DNA from: Streptomyces sp. V3I7
GTDB taxonomy: Bacteria > Actinomycetota > Actinomycetes > Streptomycetales > Streptomycetaceae
Length of the DNA stretch: 64,000 nucleotides
Assembly (NCBI RefSeq): GCF_030817495.1
Contig: NZ_JAUSZK010000001.1
Coordinates: 1-64,000, forward strand
Direction of reading: 5' to 3'
The number at the start of each line of letters is the position of its first letter. Within the stretch, counting starts at the first letter, position 1. The notes beneath the pieces were generated by a model, which had not been told where the DNA came from, searched no databases, and saw only the letters and a program-made list of their open reading frames with translations. Both the position numbers and the translations under genes were made by a program. This document shows, one piece after another, positions 37,204 to 46,239 of this stretch.

Positions 37204-40095
37204 GTGGTGGACGAGCGGTCGGTTGTGGAACTGATGCGGTCCATGGGGATGTCCGAAGAGACCGTAGCGCGGGTGTCCCGGTTGTGGGGGAAGTCGGCGG
37301 CGCGCAATGGCGGGCGGACTCATCTGCTGCTCGGTCACCTGTTGGACACGGCGGCTGTGGCGGGTCTGATGTGGGATCGGTACCTGTCGCCGTCGTTCCG
37401 TCGGCGTCTGGACGAGGTCGCTGGGGGGCGGGGACGGGCCTGGTTTATGTGGGTTTGCGGGATCCACGACTGCGGCAAGGCGTGCCCGGCGTTCCAAGGG
37501 CTGGACGCAGTGGAGGCCGCTGCCGTGCGCGCGGCCGGGCTGGCATGGGGGCGGTTGCAGACCGGGCGGGGAAAGAAGTGGCGGCATGACGTGGCGGGTG
37601 GGGCGATGCTTCTGCCGCGGCTGCGTGAGGAGTGGGGCGATGCCGAGGCCGCAGCGTGGGTGTGGCCGTTGGTGGCGGGCCATCACGGCGCCTTCCCGTC
37701 CGTCGGCAGGCTGCGGCCGCCGTACCCCGACGCGCTGGGGCGGGGGTCGGCTTGGACCGAGGTTCAGCGTGCTGTGGTGGATGTGTTCAGCCGTGCCGTC
37801 GGCTTCGACGGTCTGGCGGCTGCGAGACCGGTTTCGTCGTTGCGGAAGGCAGAGCAGCTGGCGTTGGCGGGGCTGATCGTGATGGCCGACTGGATCGCCA
37901 GCGACAACGAGTGTTTCGAGGGGTTGGCCGATGCTCGTGATGTCTCGCCTGCCGGGGCGTTCCATCGGGCTGAGCTGGCCTGGCGGAAGCTTGGGTTCCA
38001 GGGAGGCTGGGCAGAAGTCGTTCTGCCGGGTTCCGCCGTTGCGCCTCTGACGGGACGTCTGGGGGTGTCACCGCGTGCTTCGCAGCGGGAGCTGGTGGAG
38101 CGGGCGTGGTCGATGCCGGCGCCGGGGCTGCTCGTGGCTGAGGCTCCGATGGGCGAGGGCAAGACAAAGGGCGCGCTGGCTGCGGCGGAGGTGCTGGCAG
38201 CTCGTTTTGGCCTGAACGGTGTGTTCGTGGCGATGCCGACGCAGGCGACGAGCGATCCCATGTATGAGCAGGTCCTGGACTGGGTGCGCTCGTTCAATCC
38301 GGGACTCGAGTCTCAGGTCGCGCTGCTGCACGGAAAGCGGCGGTTCAACCAGCAGTGGAAGAAGATCTGGGAGGGCGAACAGCCGCACGGGGCCGGTGAG
38401 TCCGAGAGCACGGTGTGGGACGATTTCGGGGCGATCGACGAGGACGACGACTTCGGCTGGCCGGGCAGCAGCACGACCGAGGCGGAGGCCGAGCGCAGCG
38501 GGCCGCCAGTGTGGTTCCTGGGCAGCAAGCGTGGACTGTTGACGCCGTTCGCTGTCGGTACCGTCGATCACCTGTTGTATGCGGCAACGCGTACGCGACA
38601 TGTGATGCTGCGGTTCGCCGGTCTGACGGGCAAGGTCGTGATCGTGGACGAGGTTCACGCAGCCGATGTCTACATGCGCCAGTTCCTGCTGGAGGCGTTG
38701 CGGTGGCTCGGTCAGGCGGGGGTGCCGGTGGTGTTGTTGTCGGCTACCTTGCCGCCCGCGCAGCGGCAGGCGTTCGTCGACGCGTACCTGTCGGGGGTGT
38801 TGGGGGTGGCGGACGTCGACCAGCCGGTACCGGCTCCGGCCGGTTATCCCTGCGTGACGACGGCGTTCGCGGTGGCCGGGCAGCCGGTGGTGGAGAGTTC
38901 CCGTACGCGGGTCCCGTCGTGGCGGGAGTCGGTGCCGACCCGGATCGAGTGGCTGCCGGATGCGGAGAAGGAGGGGGCGGAGGTTGCCGCGGCGGCGCGG
39001 GAGGTGGTGCGGGACGGTGGCGTCGTTCTGGTGGTGGTGAACCAAGTGGAGCGAGCTCAGGCGGTCTATGGTGCGTTGCGCGACGGCGGGTTCGACGGGC
39101 CTCTGCATCTGCTGCATGGGCGTCTGTGTACAGCCCACCGGGCTGAGCGGACGCAGGAGTGCCTTCGCTTGATGGGGCCGGAGGCTGGGGGCGAGCGGCC
39201 GGAGCGCATGGTGGTGGTCGCCACGCAGCTCGCCGAGCAGTCGTTCGACGTGGATGCGGATCTGCTGATCACGGATCTCGCACCGATGGATCTGCTGCTG
39301 CAGCGGATCGGGCGGCTGCACCGGCACGCTGGGACGCGGAGGCCATTGGCACATGCCACGCCGCGCGTCTTGGTGACCGGGGTGGCCGCCGAAGACGGCG
39401 GGCGTCCTCGGTTCCTGTATGCGTCGAAGAAAATCTATGGGGAGTGGCCGCTGCTGCGTGCTGCGGCCCTGGTGACGGAAGCCGCAGGCCCTTTGGTGCC
39501 TCGCGGTGGCGCTGGCGGAGGGGGCAGCGGGGCCTGGAGTGTTCCGGCTGATGTGCCTGGCCTGGTGGCGCGTGCGTACGGGGAGGCGGAGGTCTGTCCG
39601 GCGGAGTGGGATGAGTCGGCCGCTTTTGGTAGTTGGAGGGCGGAGGAGGAGAAGCGTCGTTCGGCGGCCGAGGAGTTTCTTCTGACGCGGCCCCGTGAAT
39701 GGGGGGCGACGACGTTGGAAGGTCTGCACTATGCGGCCAGCAGCGCTGGGTCCGAGGAGGACCTCGATGCGGTGGTACGAGATGGTGATCGTGGCGTCGA
39801 GGTCGTCGTGGTGCACCGTGTGGCAGGCGGTTTCACGGCTCTGGACGGAACGCAGCTCGGTGTGCACGGCGAAGTCCTGGACGAAGCGGTAGTGGAGCGG
39901 CTGCTAGGCGGATCTGTCCGGCTGCCTGTCGGACTTTCCGAACCTGGCCGGTTGATGAAGCCGCTGCCAGGGTGGTCGGCACACCCCTGGTTGCGGTATG
40001 CCCACGCGTTGGTCCTGGAGGACGGGTGTGCGGAGCTGGGCGAGTCCGGGCTCTCGTACGACGACGTGCTGGGACTGGTGGTGGCCCGGCGGTGA
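37204..40095 (+). CDS. cas3: Cas3 nuclease-helicase (type I-E)
   Basis: A 963-residue effector that Cascade recruits to degrade target DNA. GTG 37204 fits GAGGGGG best; TTG 37198 is possible. The N-terminal HD nuclease has GHLLDTA, GIHDCGKACPAF and VAGHHGAFPS with the metal-binding His/Asp residues. The SF2 helicase follows: Walker A MGEGKTKGA (about 316), VDEVHAADVYMRQ (motif II, DEVH), LLSATLPPAQR (motif III), and TQLAEQSFDVDADLLITDLAPMDLLLQRIGRLHRH (motifs V-VI). The C-terminal domain is complete. It is the first gene of the cas operon. Confidence 0.96.
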   Translation: MVDERSVVELMRSMGMSEETVARVSRLWGKSAARNGGRTHLLLGHLLDTAAVAGLMWDRYLSPSFRRRLDEVAGGRGRAWFMWVCGIHDCGKACPAFQGLDAVEAAAVRAAGLAWGRLQTGRGKKWRHDVAGGAMLLPRLREEWGDAEAAAWVWPLVAGHHGAFPSVGRLRPPYPDALGRGSAWTEVQRAVVDVFSRAVGFDGLAAARPVSSLRKAEQLALAGLIVMADWIASDNECFEGLADARDVSPAGAFHRAELAWRKLGFQGGWAEVVLPGSAVAPLTGRLGVSPRASQRELVERAWSMPAPGLLVAEAPMGEGKTKGALAAAEVLAARFGLNGVFVAMPTQATSDPMYEQVLDWVRSFNPGLESQVALLHGKRRFNQQWKKIWEGEQPHGAGESESTVWDDFGAIDEDDDFGWPGSSTTEAEAERSGPPVWFLGSKRGLLTPFAVGTVDHLLYAATRTRHVMLRFAGLTGKVVIVDEVHAADVYMRQFLLEALRWLGQAGVPVVLLSATLPPAQRQAFVDAYLSGVLGVADVDQPVPAPAGYPCVTTAFAVAGQPVVESSRTRVPSWRESVPTRIEWLPDAEKEGAEVAAAAREVVRDGGVVLVVVNQVERAQAVYGALRDGGFDGPLHLLHGRLCTAHRAERTQECLRLMGPEAGGERPERMVVVATQLAEQSFDVDADLLITDLAPMDLLLQRIGRLHRHAGTRRPLAHATPRVLVTGVAAEDGGRPRFLYASKKIYGEWPLLRAAALVTEAAGPLVPRGGAGGGGSGAWSVPADVPGLVARAYGEAEVCPAEWDESAAFGSWRAEEEKRRSAAEEFLLTRPREWGATTLEGLHYAASSAGSEEDLDAVVRDGDRGVEVVVVHRVAGGFTALDGTQLGVHGEVLDEAVVERLLGGSVRLPVGLSEPGRLMKPLPGWSAHPWLRYAHALVLEDGCAELGESGLSYDDVLGLVVARR

Positions 40096-40426
40096 GCAGG
40101 AGGGGCGGCGTCGTCCCCTTTCTGTTCCCTGACCCCGCTGTCGCGGGGACGACGTGAAGCAGCGAACCGGAACACCCCCGCGTCAACGGTGCGGGGAGCG
40201 GGGACGTCGCCGCGCCAGGGCACGGTACCCGCTGAACATCCATCACACGAATAGTTCAGGAAATCTCCACGGATTCTTCAGAAGTGCTTGCGAAGCAACG
40301 AACCTTGGCTGCAGTCTTGAGGTCGCTGGCAGACGGTCGCACAACTTGGCTTATCTGAGGTGGAGTTGCGCGATGCGGTCCGTGATCTCCGGGGGAGAAC
40401 CGCTGGCGTGCAGAGGGGGGAAGGCC
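40096..40426 (+). promoter_or_regulatory. cas3-cas8e intergenic region with degenerate repeat and probable promoter
   Basis: 331 bases without a gene. At 40125-40153 there is a degenerate repeat whose 3' half (GCGGGGACGAC) is identical to the array-1-oriented repeat; GTCGTCCCC at 40110-40118 can pair with it to make a hairpin. A second GC palindromic segment (ACCCCCGCG...GCGGGGAGCG) lies at 40170-40203. The AT-rich part 40240-40350 probably holds the promoter for cas8e and the genes behind it. GGGGGGAAGG at 40414-40423 is the cas8e ribosome-binding site. Confidence 0.55.
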
Positions 40427-42103
40427 ATGGAATGGGAAGATGATCTGGTTCGACAACGCTGGCTGTCCGCCGCCGAATTGGGTGGCGAGGGCCGGGGGCT
40501 GGGACTGCTGGAGACGCTGACCGGCGCGCATGGGATCCGGCGGTTGGATCTGCCGGTTCCGACGATGCTGCCGGCCGTGTTGCGTCAGGTGTTGTTGCCC
40601 GTCGTGTTCGACGCGCTGGGAGTGCCACGGTCACGCAAGGAGTGGGCGCGGCGGTTCGGGCAGGGCAGCTTCTCCGACGAGGAGAAGGAGAAGCTCGCCG
40701 ACTATCTCGGCCCCCGTTACGGAGACCGGTTCCGGCTCTTCTCCGAGCGGCCGTTCGCGCAGGTGGCGGGTTTGTCGGCGCTGAGTGGCGAGACCAAGAC
40801 GTCGGCTCTGCTGGTTCCTTCGGCGGCATCGGGGAACAACGTGCCGTTGTTCAGCGCCTTGAGCGAGGCCGATCATCTGGACCTGACGTCCGCCCAGGCC
40901 GTGTTGTGGCTGCTGCACGCCCACTGCTGGGACACGGCCGCGATCAAGACCGGGGCCGTGGGCGACGAGCAGGCGAAGAACGGCAAGACGACGGGTAATC
41001 CGACGGGCCCCTTGGGGCAGCTCGGTGTGATCGTGCCGAACGGCCGGACCCTGTACGAGACGCTGCTGTTGAACACACCCATCCTGCACGACGGGTTGGA
41101 TCCCGGTGACCGGCCACAGTGGGCCTGGGACGAGCGGCCCGCGTCGTCGGGCTCGAAGTCGCCTGCGAGCCCCGAGTGGTCGGCGCGGCCCGCCACAGGC
41201 GTGCTGGACCTGCTCACCTTCCAGTCACGCCGGATCAGGCTGATCCCGGCCGAGACCGAACAGGGCCCGCGGGTACGGCAGGTTGTTGTCTGTGGTGGCG
41301 ACCGGCTCACGGCCACACCCGAGCAGGAACTGCACACTGCGTGGAACCACACCGCCAAGCCGAAGGCGGGCCAGCCGGCACGCCGGCCCCGCCGTCACAC
41401 GTCGGGCCGTGCGGCATGGCAGGGGCTCGGCGCCCTGCTGGCGCTGTCGATCCCGGAGGATGGTGACGGCCCGTACACGTCCCTGCTGCTGCGCCAGATC
41501 AGCGACCTGCACGCGGATAAGTACATGTCCGCGGGTTTCGCCCTGGGGGTGGAGACCTGTGGTCTGGAGTACGGCAACCAGTCGGCGGTGGTGGAGAACG
41601 CCATCGCCGACACTCTCCCGTTGCCCGTCGCGTCCCTTCTCGCAGACGACGACTGGCTGCGCGTGGCCGTCCTGGAGTGCGTGGAGCAGGCCGACCGAGT
41701 GGCCAGGGCGTTGGACAGCCTCCAGAGTGATCTGCGTCGCGCCTCCGGCGGGGACCCTCTCCCGCGGGACAAGGGCGAGCGGCCATCGCTGCTTCTCCTC
41801 CACGCGGTCGATGGCAAGATGCGGCGTCTGCTGGCCGGGCTGCGGACCATCGGCGACGACTACGAGCTGCTGGAGCGCGCTCAGGAGGCATGGGAGATCA
41901 CGCTGCACCGGGCGGCACGACGGCAGGCGGACGCCCTGCTGGCTGCCGTGCCACCCCGGGCCGTGATCGGCCGCACCGAAAAGGCCAACGGCAAGGACAT
42001 CGCGTTCCGCAGCGGCAAGGCCGCCGGCGCCTTCCACACCAGGCTCGGCGAGATCCTCACCCGCGTCAGCGAAGTCGCAGCAGTGGGGGGAGAAAAGGCA
42101 TGA
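40427..42103 (+). CDS. casA: Cas8e / Cse1, large subunit of type I-E Cascade
   Basis: A 558-residue protein. ATG 40427 is chosen by GGGGGGAAGG; the frame is open further left but through non-coding sequence. Cse1 recognises the PAM, opens DNA and recruits Cas3. Typical parts are WLSAAELGGEGRGLGLLETLTGAHGIRRLD, the metal/loop segment FSALSEADHLDLTSAQAVLWLLHAH, TGNPTGPLGQLGVIVPNGRTLYETLLLN (family core), RPATGVLDLLTFQSRRIRL and the C-terminal four-helix bundle. The start is shorter than in E. coli CasA and lacks the usual FNLIDEPW opening, which is frequent in actinobacteria. Confidence 0.93.
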   Translation: MEWEDDLVRQRWLSAAELGGEGRGLGLLETLTGAHGIRRLDLPVPTMLPAVLRQVLLPVVFDALGVPRSRKEWARRFGQGSFSDEEKEKLADYLGPRYGDRFRLFSERPFAQVAGLSALSGETKTSALLVPSAASGNNVPLFSALSEADHLDLTSAQAVLWLLHAHCWDTAAIKTGAVGDEQAKNGKTTGNPTGPLGQLGVIVPNGRTLYETLLLNTPILHDGLDPGDRPQWAWDERPASSGSKSPASPEWSARPATGVLDLLTFQSRRIRLIPAETEQGPRVRQVVVCGGDRLTATPEQELHTAWNHTAKPKAGQPARRPRRHTSGRAAWQGLGALLALSIPEDGDGPYTSLLLRQISDLHADKYMSAGFALGVETCGLEYGNQSAVVENAIADTLPLPVASLLADDDWLRVAVLECVEQADRVARALDSLQSDLRRASGGDPLPRDKGERPSLLLLHAVDGKMRRLLAGLRTIGDDYELLERAQEAWEITLHRAARRQADALLAAVPPRAVIGRTEKANGKDIAFRSGKAAGAFHTRLGEILTRVSEVAAVGGEKA

Positions 42104-43317
42104 GCACCCTGACAGCCGTCTCCGGAAGTCATCGCCGCCCCTACTACTGGGAGGAGGTCACCGAGAACTGGTCCGCGCCTCGCGGACAGTCCAACGCCAA
42201 CGCCACCGGTCTGCCGACGTGGGCCGAACATGGCCTGCGCGCGCTGCGCGAGGGTCTGGGACGAGAGCCAGGCACCGTACCCGGTATGCGATACCTGCAC
42301 CGGGTGGAACTCACCGACGCCGCCCGGAACGCGGAAGACATGCCGCGCTCCTACCAGGCCGAACACGCCGCGCTCACCCTCTTCGGCCTGCACCAGCACG
42401 GAGCGACGAAACCCGTCCACCACCCGGGAGCAGGACTGGGGGCGGCCTGCCGAGCGTTGCGCGAGCACCAGGCCACCGCACCTCTGAAGACCAGCGGCCA
42501 GCGCCTGACCACCGTGCAAGAGCGGCGGGTGGCCGTCCCAGTGGCACGGCGACTTGCTGCCGCCGCGACAGCATTGGACCTCGACGAGCTCGTGCACCAT
42601 CTGCGCGGTCTGGTGCCGATGCTGCGGCAGGCGGAGGTCGGCCTGGACTACACGCGGCTCCACCGCGACCTGTGTGACTGGCTGACACCTCACCACGGCC
42701 GGGTGCTGCGCGCCTGGGGCTTGCAGTACACCCACTCCCCCGCCGAAGCCGCAGAGAGCGGGCGGAATGAAAAGGGTGTGGAGCCTGCCTTCTGGGCCGG
42801 CTTCGACCCCGCCCGTCCGGACGCCGGGGCCGAACTGGCGGCCCTGCGCTGCGGCCTGGGCGAGGAGGCCGGGACAGTCCCGGCCATGTGGGTCTGCTAC
42901 CGCACAACGATGGGCAGTGAACTGCGCGCCAAGGGCGCCCTGACCCGGGACCTGATCGCCGAGCACACCGCGCTGGCCCTCTTCGGGCTGCACCAGCAGG
43001 GCCGGCAGCAGCCGATGCATACGCCCCACCTCAGCCCCGGCACCGCGTGCCGGCTCCTTCTCGCACGGAACAAGAACACGGACCGGACGGCGCTGGAGCG
43101 CAGACTCGGCGTCCTGCTCACCTCCCTGGACACCGGCGAGCTGGCCCACCACCTGCGCAGTCTCGTTCCCCTGCTGCGCCAGGCTGACGTCGGCCTCGAC
43201 TACGACCTCCTGCGCAGGGCCCTGCGCAACTGGGGCGACCCGAAACAGCCGGAGGCGCAGTCCCGGCTCCGCAGCGCGTGGGACCGCGACTTCCGCCGTA
43301 CGGACCCGCAGACCTGA
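42100..43317 (+). CDS. casB: Tandem Cse2-Cse2 fusion (CasB), small subunit of Cascade
   Basis: A 405-residue protein starting at ATG 42100, coupled to cas8e (ATGA). Cse2 is usually 160-220 residues and Cascade contains two copies. Here one chain has two complete Cse2 modules, residues about 41-208 and 231-398. Matching segments are GREPGTVP (54) and GEEAGTVP (254); AEHAALTLFGLHQ (87) and AEHTALALFGLHQ (287); LVHHLRGLVPMLRQAEVGLDY (165) and LAHHLRSLVPLLRQADVGLDY (348). A charged linker of about 20 residues joins them. The reading frame is continuous without a stop, so it should make a covalent dimer. The modules have diverged, so this is not a recent assembly artefact. Confidence 0.93.
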   Translation: MSTLTAVSGSHRRPYYWEEVTENWSAPRGQSNANATGLPTWAEHGLRALREGLGREPGTVPGMRYLHRVELTDAARNAEDMPRSYQAEHAALTLFGLHQHGATKPVHHPGAGLGAACRALREHQATAPLKTSGQRLTTVQERRVAVPVARRLAAAATALDLDELVHHLRGLVPMLRQAEVGLDYTRLHRDLCDWLTPHHGRVLRAWGLQYTHSPAEAAESGRNEKGVEPAFWAGFDPARPDAGAELAALRCGLGEEAGTVPAMWVCYRTTMGSELRAKGALTRDLIAEHTALALFGLHQQGRQQPMHTPHLSPGTACRLLLARNKNTDRTALERRLGVLLTSLDTGELAHHLRSLVPLLRQADVGLDYDLLRRALRNWGDPKQPEAQSRLRSAWDRDFRRTDPQT

Positions 43318-43473
43318 CCGACAGCAAGTCGGCCGCGCCCCTCGCCCAGGTACAGCACCACACCTCACACCCTGCCGGCACCGGCACCGACCTGGCATGC
43401 CGCCGGCCTCAGGGCGCACGTACGGATTTTCCGCGCCCAGCCATTCGGTACTCATCTTCGAAGGAGCTACGCC

Positions 43474-44658
43474 ATGGCCAAGCCCACCCTTTTTGTCGAG
43501 GTCCACATTCTGCAGAGCGTGCCGCCGTCCAACATCAACCGGGACGACTCGGGCACTCCGAAGCAGGCTCTCTACGGCGGTGCTCGCCGAGCCCGCGTCT
43601 CCTCGCAAGCGTGGAAGCGTGCCGCCCGTATCGAATTCGCCAAGGGCGAGGAGCCCGCGGACCGAGCCACCCGCACGAAGCGGATCGCGGCCCTGCTCGC
43701 CCAGCGCCTCGCCGCTCCCGCCGGCGACGGGGGTGCGGGACTCGACACCGCCCAGGCCGACCGGCTGGCCACCGCACTGCTGGAGCCTCTGGGCATCAAG
43801 AAGTCGACCAAGAAGGAAGAACAGTCCGCCTACCTCCTCTTCTTCGGTAAGCGCCAACTCGACGCCCTCATCGCCCTCCTCGACGGACGCGCGGCGGAAC
43901 TCGCCGCACTCACCGACAAGGAGCTCGAAGAAGAGATCAAGCAGCTTCCCGTGGTCTCGGCGCTGTCCACCGGGCACCCGGCCGAGGTCGCGCTCTTCGG
44001 CCGGATGGTCGCCGACCTGAAGGAACTGAACGTGGACGCCGCCGTCCAGGTCGCCCACGCGCTGTCCACCCACGCCGTGCGGACCGAGTTCGACTACTTC
44101 ACCGCCGTCGACGACGAGAACATCGACGACAGCGGCGCAGGCATGATCGGCACAGTGGAGTTCAACTCCTCCACCCTGTACCGCTACGCCGTCCTGGGCG
44201 CGCACCAGCTGCGTGAGAACCTCACCTCTGCCGAGGCCACCCGTGACGCCGCCGTCCGGTTCGTCGACGCGTTTACCCGCTCGATGCCCACCGGTCACCA
44301 GAACGCCTTCGCCCACCGCACGCTGCCGCACCTGGTCCTGGTCACCGTCCGCACCGACCAGCCCGTCAACCTCGTCTCCGCCTTCGAGAAGCCGGTCACC
44401 GGCAGCCAGGGCCTGGCCGCCGAATCCGCGCTGGCCCTTGCCGAGGAACTGCGCTCCGTCGGCGACACCTGGGGCAGCACTCCCGCACGCGCCCTGGCGA
44501 CCTACGCCCTGGAGAGCGACAAGCTCCCGGAAGTCTTCGGCCCCTCCCTTCCGTTCCGGGCCCTGCTCGACGAGGTCGGCGACGTGATCGGCGGCTGGCT
44601 GGCCGACGCAACGATCCCCGCCCAGACGACGGAGGCTGCAAAGGTCGGCAAGCGATGA
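43474..44658 (+). CDS. casC: Cas7e / Cse4, backbone subunit of Cascade
   Basis: A 394-residue RRM-fold protein that polymerises along the crRNA, six copies per Cascade. It starts at ATG 43474 behind GGAGCTACGCC. The opening FVEVHILQSVPPSNINRDDSGTPKQALYGGARRARVSSQAWKRAAR is diagnostic of Cas7 in type I-E, followed by VAHALSTHAVRTEFDYFTAVDD, GMIGTVEFNSSTLYRYAVL and the finger region AFTRSMPTGHQNAFAHRTLPHLVLV. Unlike its neighbours it is separated from cse2 by 156 bases. Its stop overlaps cas5 (ATGA). Confidence 0.97.
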   Translation: MAKPTLFVEVHILQSVPPSNINRDDSGTPKQALYGGARRARVSSQAWKRAARIEFAKGEEPADRATRTKRIAALLAQRLAAPAGDGGAGLDTAQADRLATALLEPLGIKKSTKKEEQSAYLLFFGKRQLDALIALLDGRAAELAALTDKELEEEIKQLPVVSALSTGHPAEVALFGRMVADLKELNVDAAVQVAHALSTHAVRTEFDYFTAVDDENIDDSGAGMIGTVEFNSSTLYRYAVLGAHQLRENLTSAEATRDAAVRFVDAFTRSMPTGHQNAFAHRTLPHLVLVTVRTDQPVNLVSAFEKPVTGSQGLAAESALALAEELRSVGDTWGSTPARALATYALESDKLPEVFGPSLPFRALLDEVGDVIGGWLADATIPAQTTEAAKVGKR

Positions 44659-45446
44659 GCGACCGCGCCGTGCTCGTTCTGAGGCTGGCCGCCCCCCTGC
44701 AGTCCTGGGGCGGCCCCTCCCGCTACAACCGACGCGACACCCGCGCCCAGCCCACGAAATCCGGCATCCTCGGCCTGCTCTCCGCGGCCCAGGGGCGCCC
44801 GCGTGAGACCGACCTGACCGACCTGCTCGGTCTGCGCCTCGGCGTACGCGTCGACCAGCCCGGCACGCTGCTGCGCGATTACCACACCGTCAGCGATCAC
44901 CGCGGCCTCCTTCTGCCGGCCGCCAGGGTCGACGCCAAGGGTGTGCAGAAGAAGAACAGCGCGGGCAAGTACACCGGCGTAACCTGGCGCTACTACCTGC
45001 AGGACGCCGTCTTCACCGCCGTCCTGCACGGCCCGGCCCCACTACTCGAAGACCTCGATCACGCCCTACGGCAACCGGTCTTCCCGCTCTCGCTCGGCCG
45101 CCGATCCTGCCCGCCCACCGGCCCGATCAGCCTCGGCCTGCGCCCCGACACCGACCTGCAGACCGCGCTGTCAGACGAGCCCTGGCAAGCATCGGAACAC
45201 CACCGCACCCGCCATCGCGGACCGACCGTGACGCTGGAGGCGACTGTCGAAGACCCGACCGGCGACCTCCGCATCTCCGACGTGCCCGACACCTACGACC
45301 TGAAGGCGGGCACCGTCTTCCGCGAACGCACCGTCCGCCACCTGTGGGTCACGCTGCCCACCGGCCATCCGCAGGACAGGCGAGCGGACAACGCCGCACA
45401 CTCAGCCGATCCCGGCCACGACCCCTTCGCTCTCCTGGGCTGGTGA
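44655..45446 (+). CDS. casD: Cas5e, Cascade subunit capping the crRNA 5' handle
   Basis: A 263-residue RAMP protein with the Cas5 opening VLVLRLAAPLQSWGGPSRYNRRDTRAQPTKSGILGLLSAAQG, then LLGLRLGVRVDQPGTLLRDYHTV, RYYLQDAVFTAVLHG and PVFPLSLGRRSCPPTGPI, all standard for type I-E Cas5. It binds the repeat-derived 5' handle and contacts Cse1. ATG 44655 overlaps the cas7 stop; cas6e begins 4 bases after its stop. Confidence 0.95.
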   Translation: MSDRAVLVLRLAAPLQSWGGPSRYNRRDTRAQPTKSGILGLLSAAQGRPRETDLTDLLGLRLGVRVDQPGTLLRDYHTVSDHRGLLLPAARVDAKGVQKKNSAGKYTGVTWRYYLQDAVFTAVLHGPAPLLEDLDHALRQPVFPLSLGRRSCPPTGPISLGLRPDTDLQTALSDEPWQASEHHRTRHRGPTVTLEATVEDPTGDLRISDVPDTYDLKAGTVFRERTVRHLWVTLPTGHPQDRRADNAAHSADPGHDPFALLGW

Positions 45447-45450
45447 CACC

Positions 45451-46239
45451 TTGCCGTACCTGTCGAAGATCGCCCTCAACCCGCGCCGCCGCAAGGCCGT
45501 CTCCCTGCTCACCAACCCCCACCGACTGCACGCCGCCGTACTGAGCGGACTGGCCGTCGAGCCCGTTACGGAACGGGTGCTGTGGCGGCTGGAGACCAAC
45601 ACCGCACACCGCGCCGAAGTCCTCGTCCTCACCGAGAGCCGCCCCTCCTGGCACCACCTAGTAGAAGAGGCCGGCTGGCCTGACGCCGACGGCGGCGAAC
45701 CCCTCATCGCCGACTACACCCCCCTGCTGGAACGCCTGACCCTCGGCAAGGAGTTCGCTTTCCGGCTCACCGCCAACCCGGTCCAGAGCACGCAGAACCC
45801 CATCAAGCCCAGCGACAGGCAAACCGAACGCATGAAGACCGCGAGCGACGCCGCACGCAAGCGCCGCGGATTCCGCGTCGCACACCGCACCGCCGCCCAT
45901 CAACTCACCTGGCTCCACAAACGAGCAGAACGCCACGGCTTCACCATCCCCGCCGTCCACACCACCCCCGGCATCGACATCGGCGCCACCACCGACACTG
46001 AGGGCACCACGAACCCCGCCCCCGCCGTGTCCATCACCGCCAGAGACACCCTCCGCTTCCGCAAGGGCACCAACGGGCCGCACATCACCCTGTCCACCGC
46101 CACCTTCCAGGGAAGGCTGCGCGTCACCAACTCCGAGGCATTGCGCGCCACCCTGCTGGAAGGAATCGGCCCCGCCAAGGGATACGGCCAGGGCCTGCTC
46201 ACCCTCGCCCCGCTCCCCCATGAGGCACCCCATGGCTGA
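45451..46239 (+). CDS. casE: Cas6e / Cse3, crRNA-processing endoribonuclease
   Basis: A 262-residue two-RRM ribonuclease that cuts pre-crRNA in the repeat and stays on the 3' hairpin. TTG 45451 gives the expected MPYLSKIALNPRR opening. The presumed catalytic His is in NPHRLHAAVLSG (H27, aligned with H20 of E. coli Cas6e). The Gly-rich loop near the C-terminus, GIGPAKGYGQGLLTL, is intact. The repeat of this locus has a GC-rich stem, as Cas6e needs. The end overlaps cas1. Confidence 0.95.
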   Translation: MPYLSKIALNPRRRKAVSLLTNPHRLHAAVLSGLAVEPVTERVLWRLETNTAHRAEVLVLTESRPSWHHLVEEAGWPDADGGEPLIADYTPLLERLTLGKEFAFRLTANPVQSTQNPIKPSDRQTERMKTASDAARKRRGFRVAHRTAAHQLTWLHKRAERHGFTIPAVHTTPGIDIGATTDTEGTTNPAPAVSITARDTLRFRKGTNGPHITLSTATFQGRLRVTNSEALRATLLEGIGPAKGYGQGLLTLAPLPHEAPHG

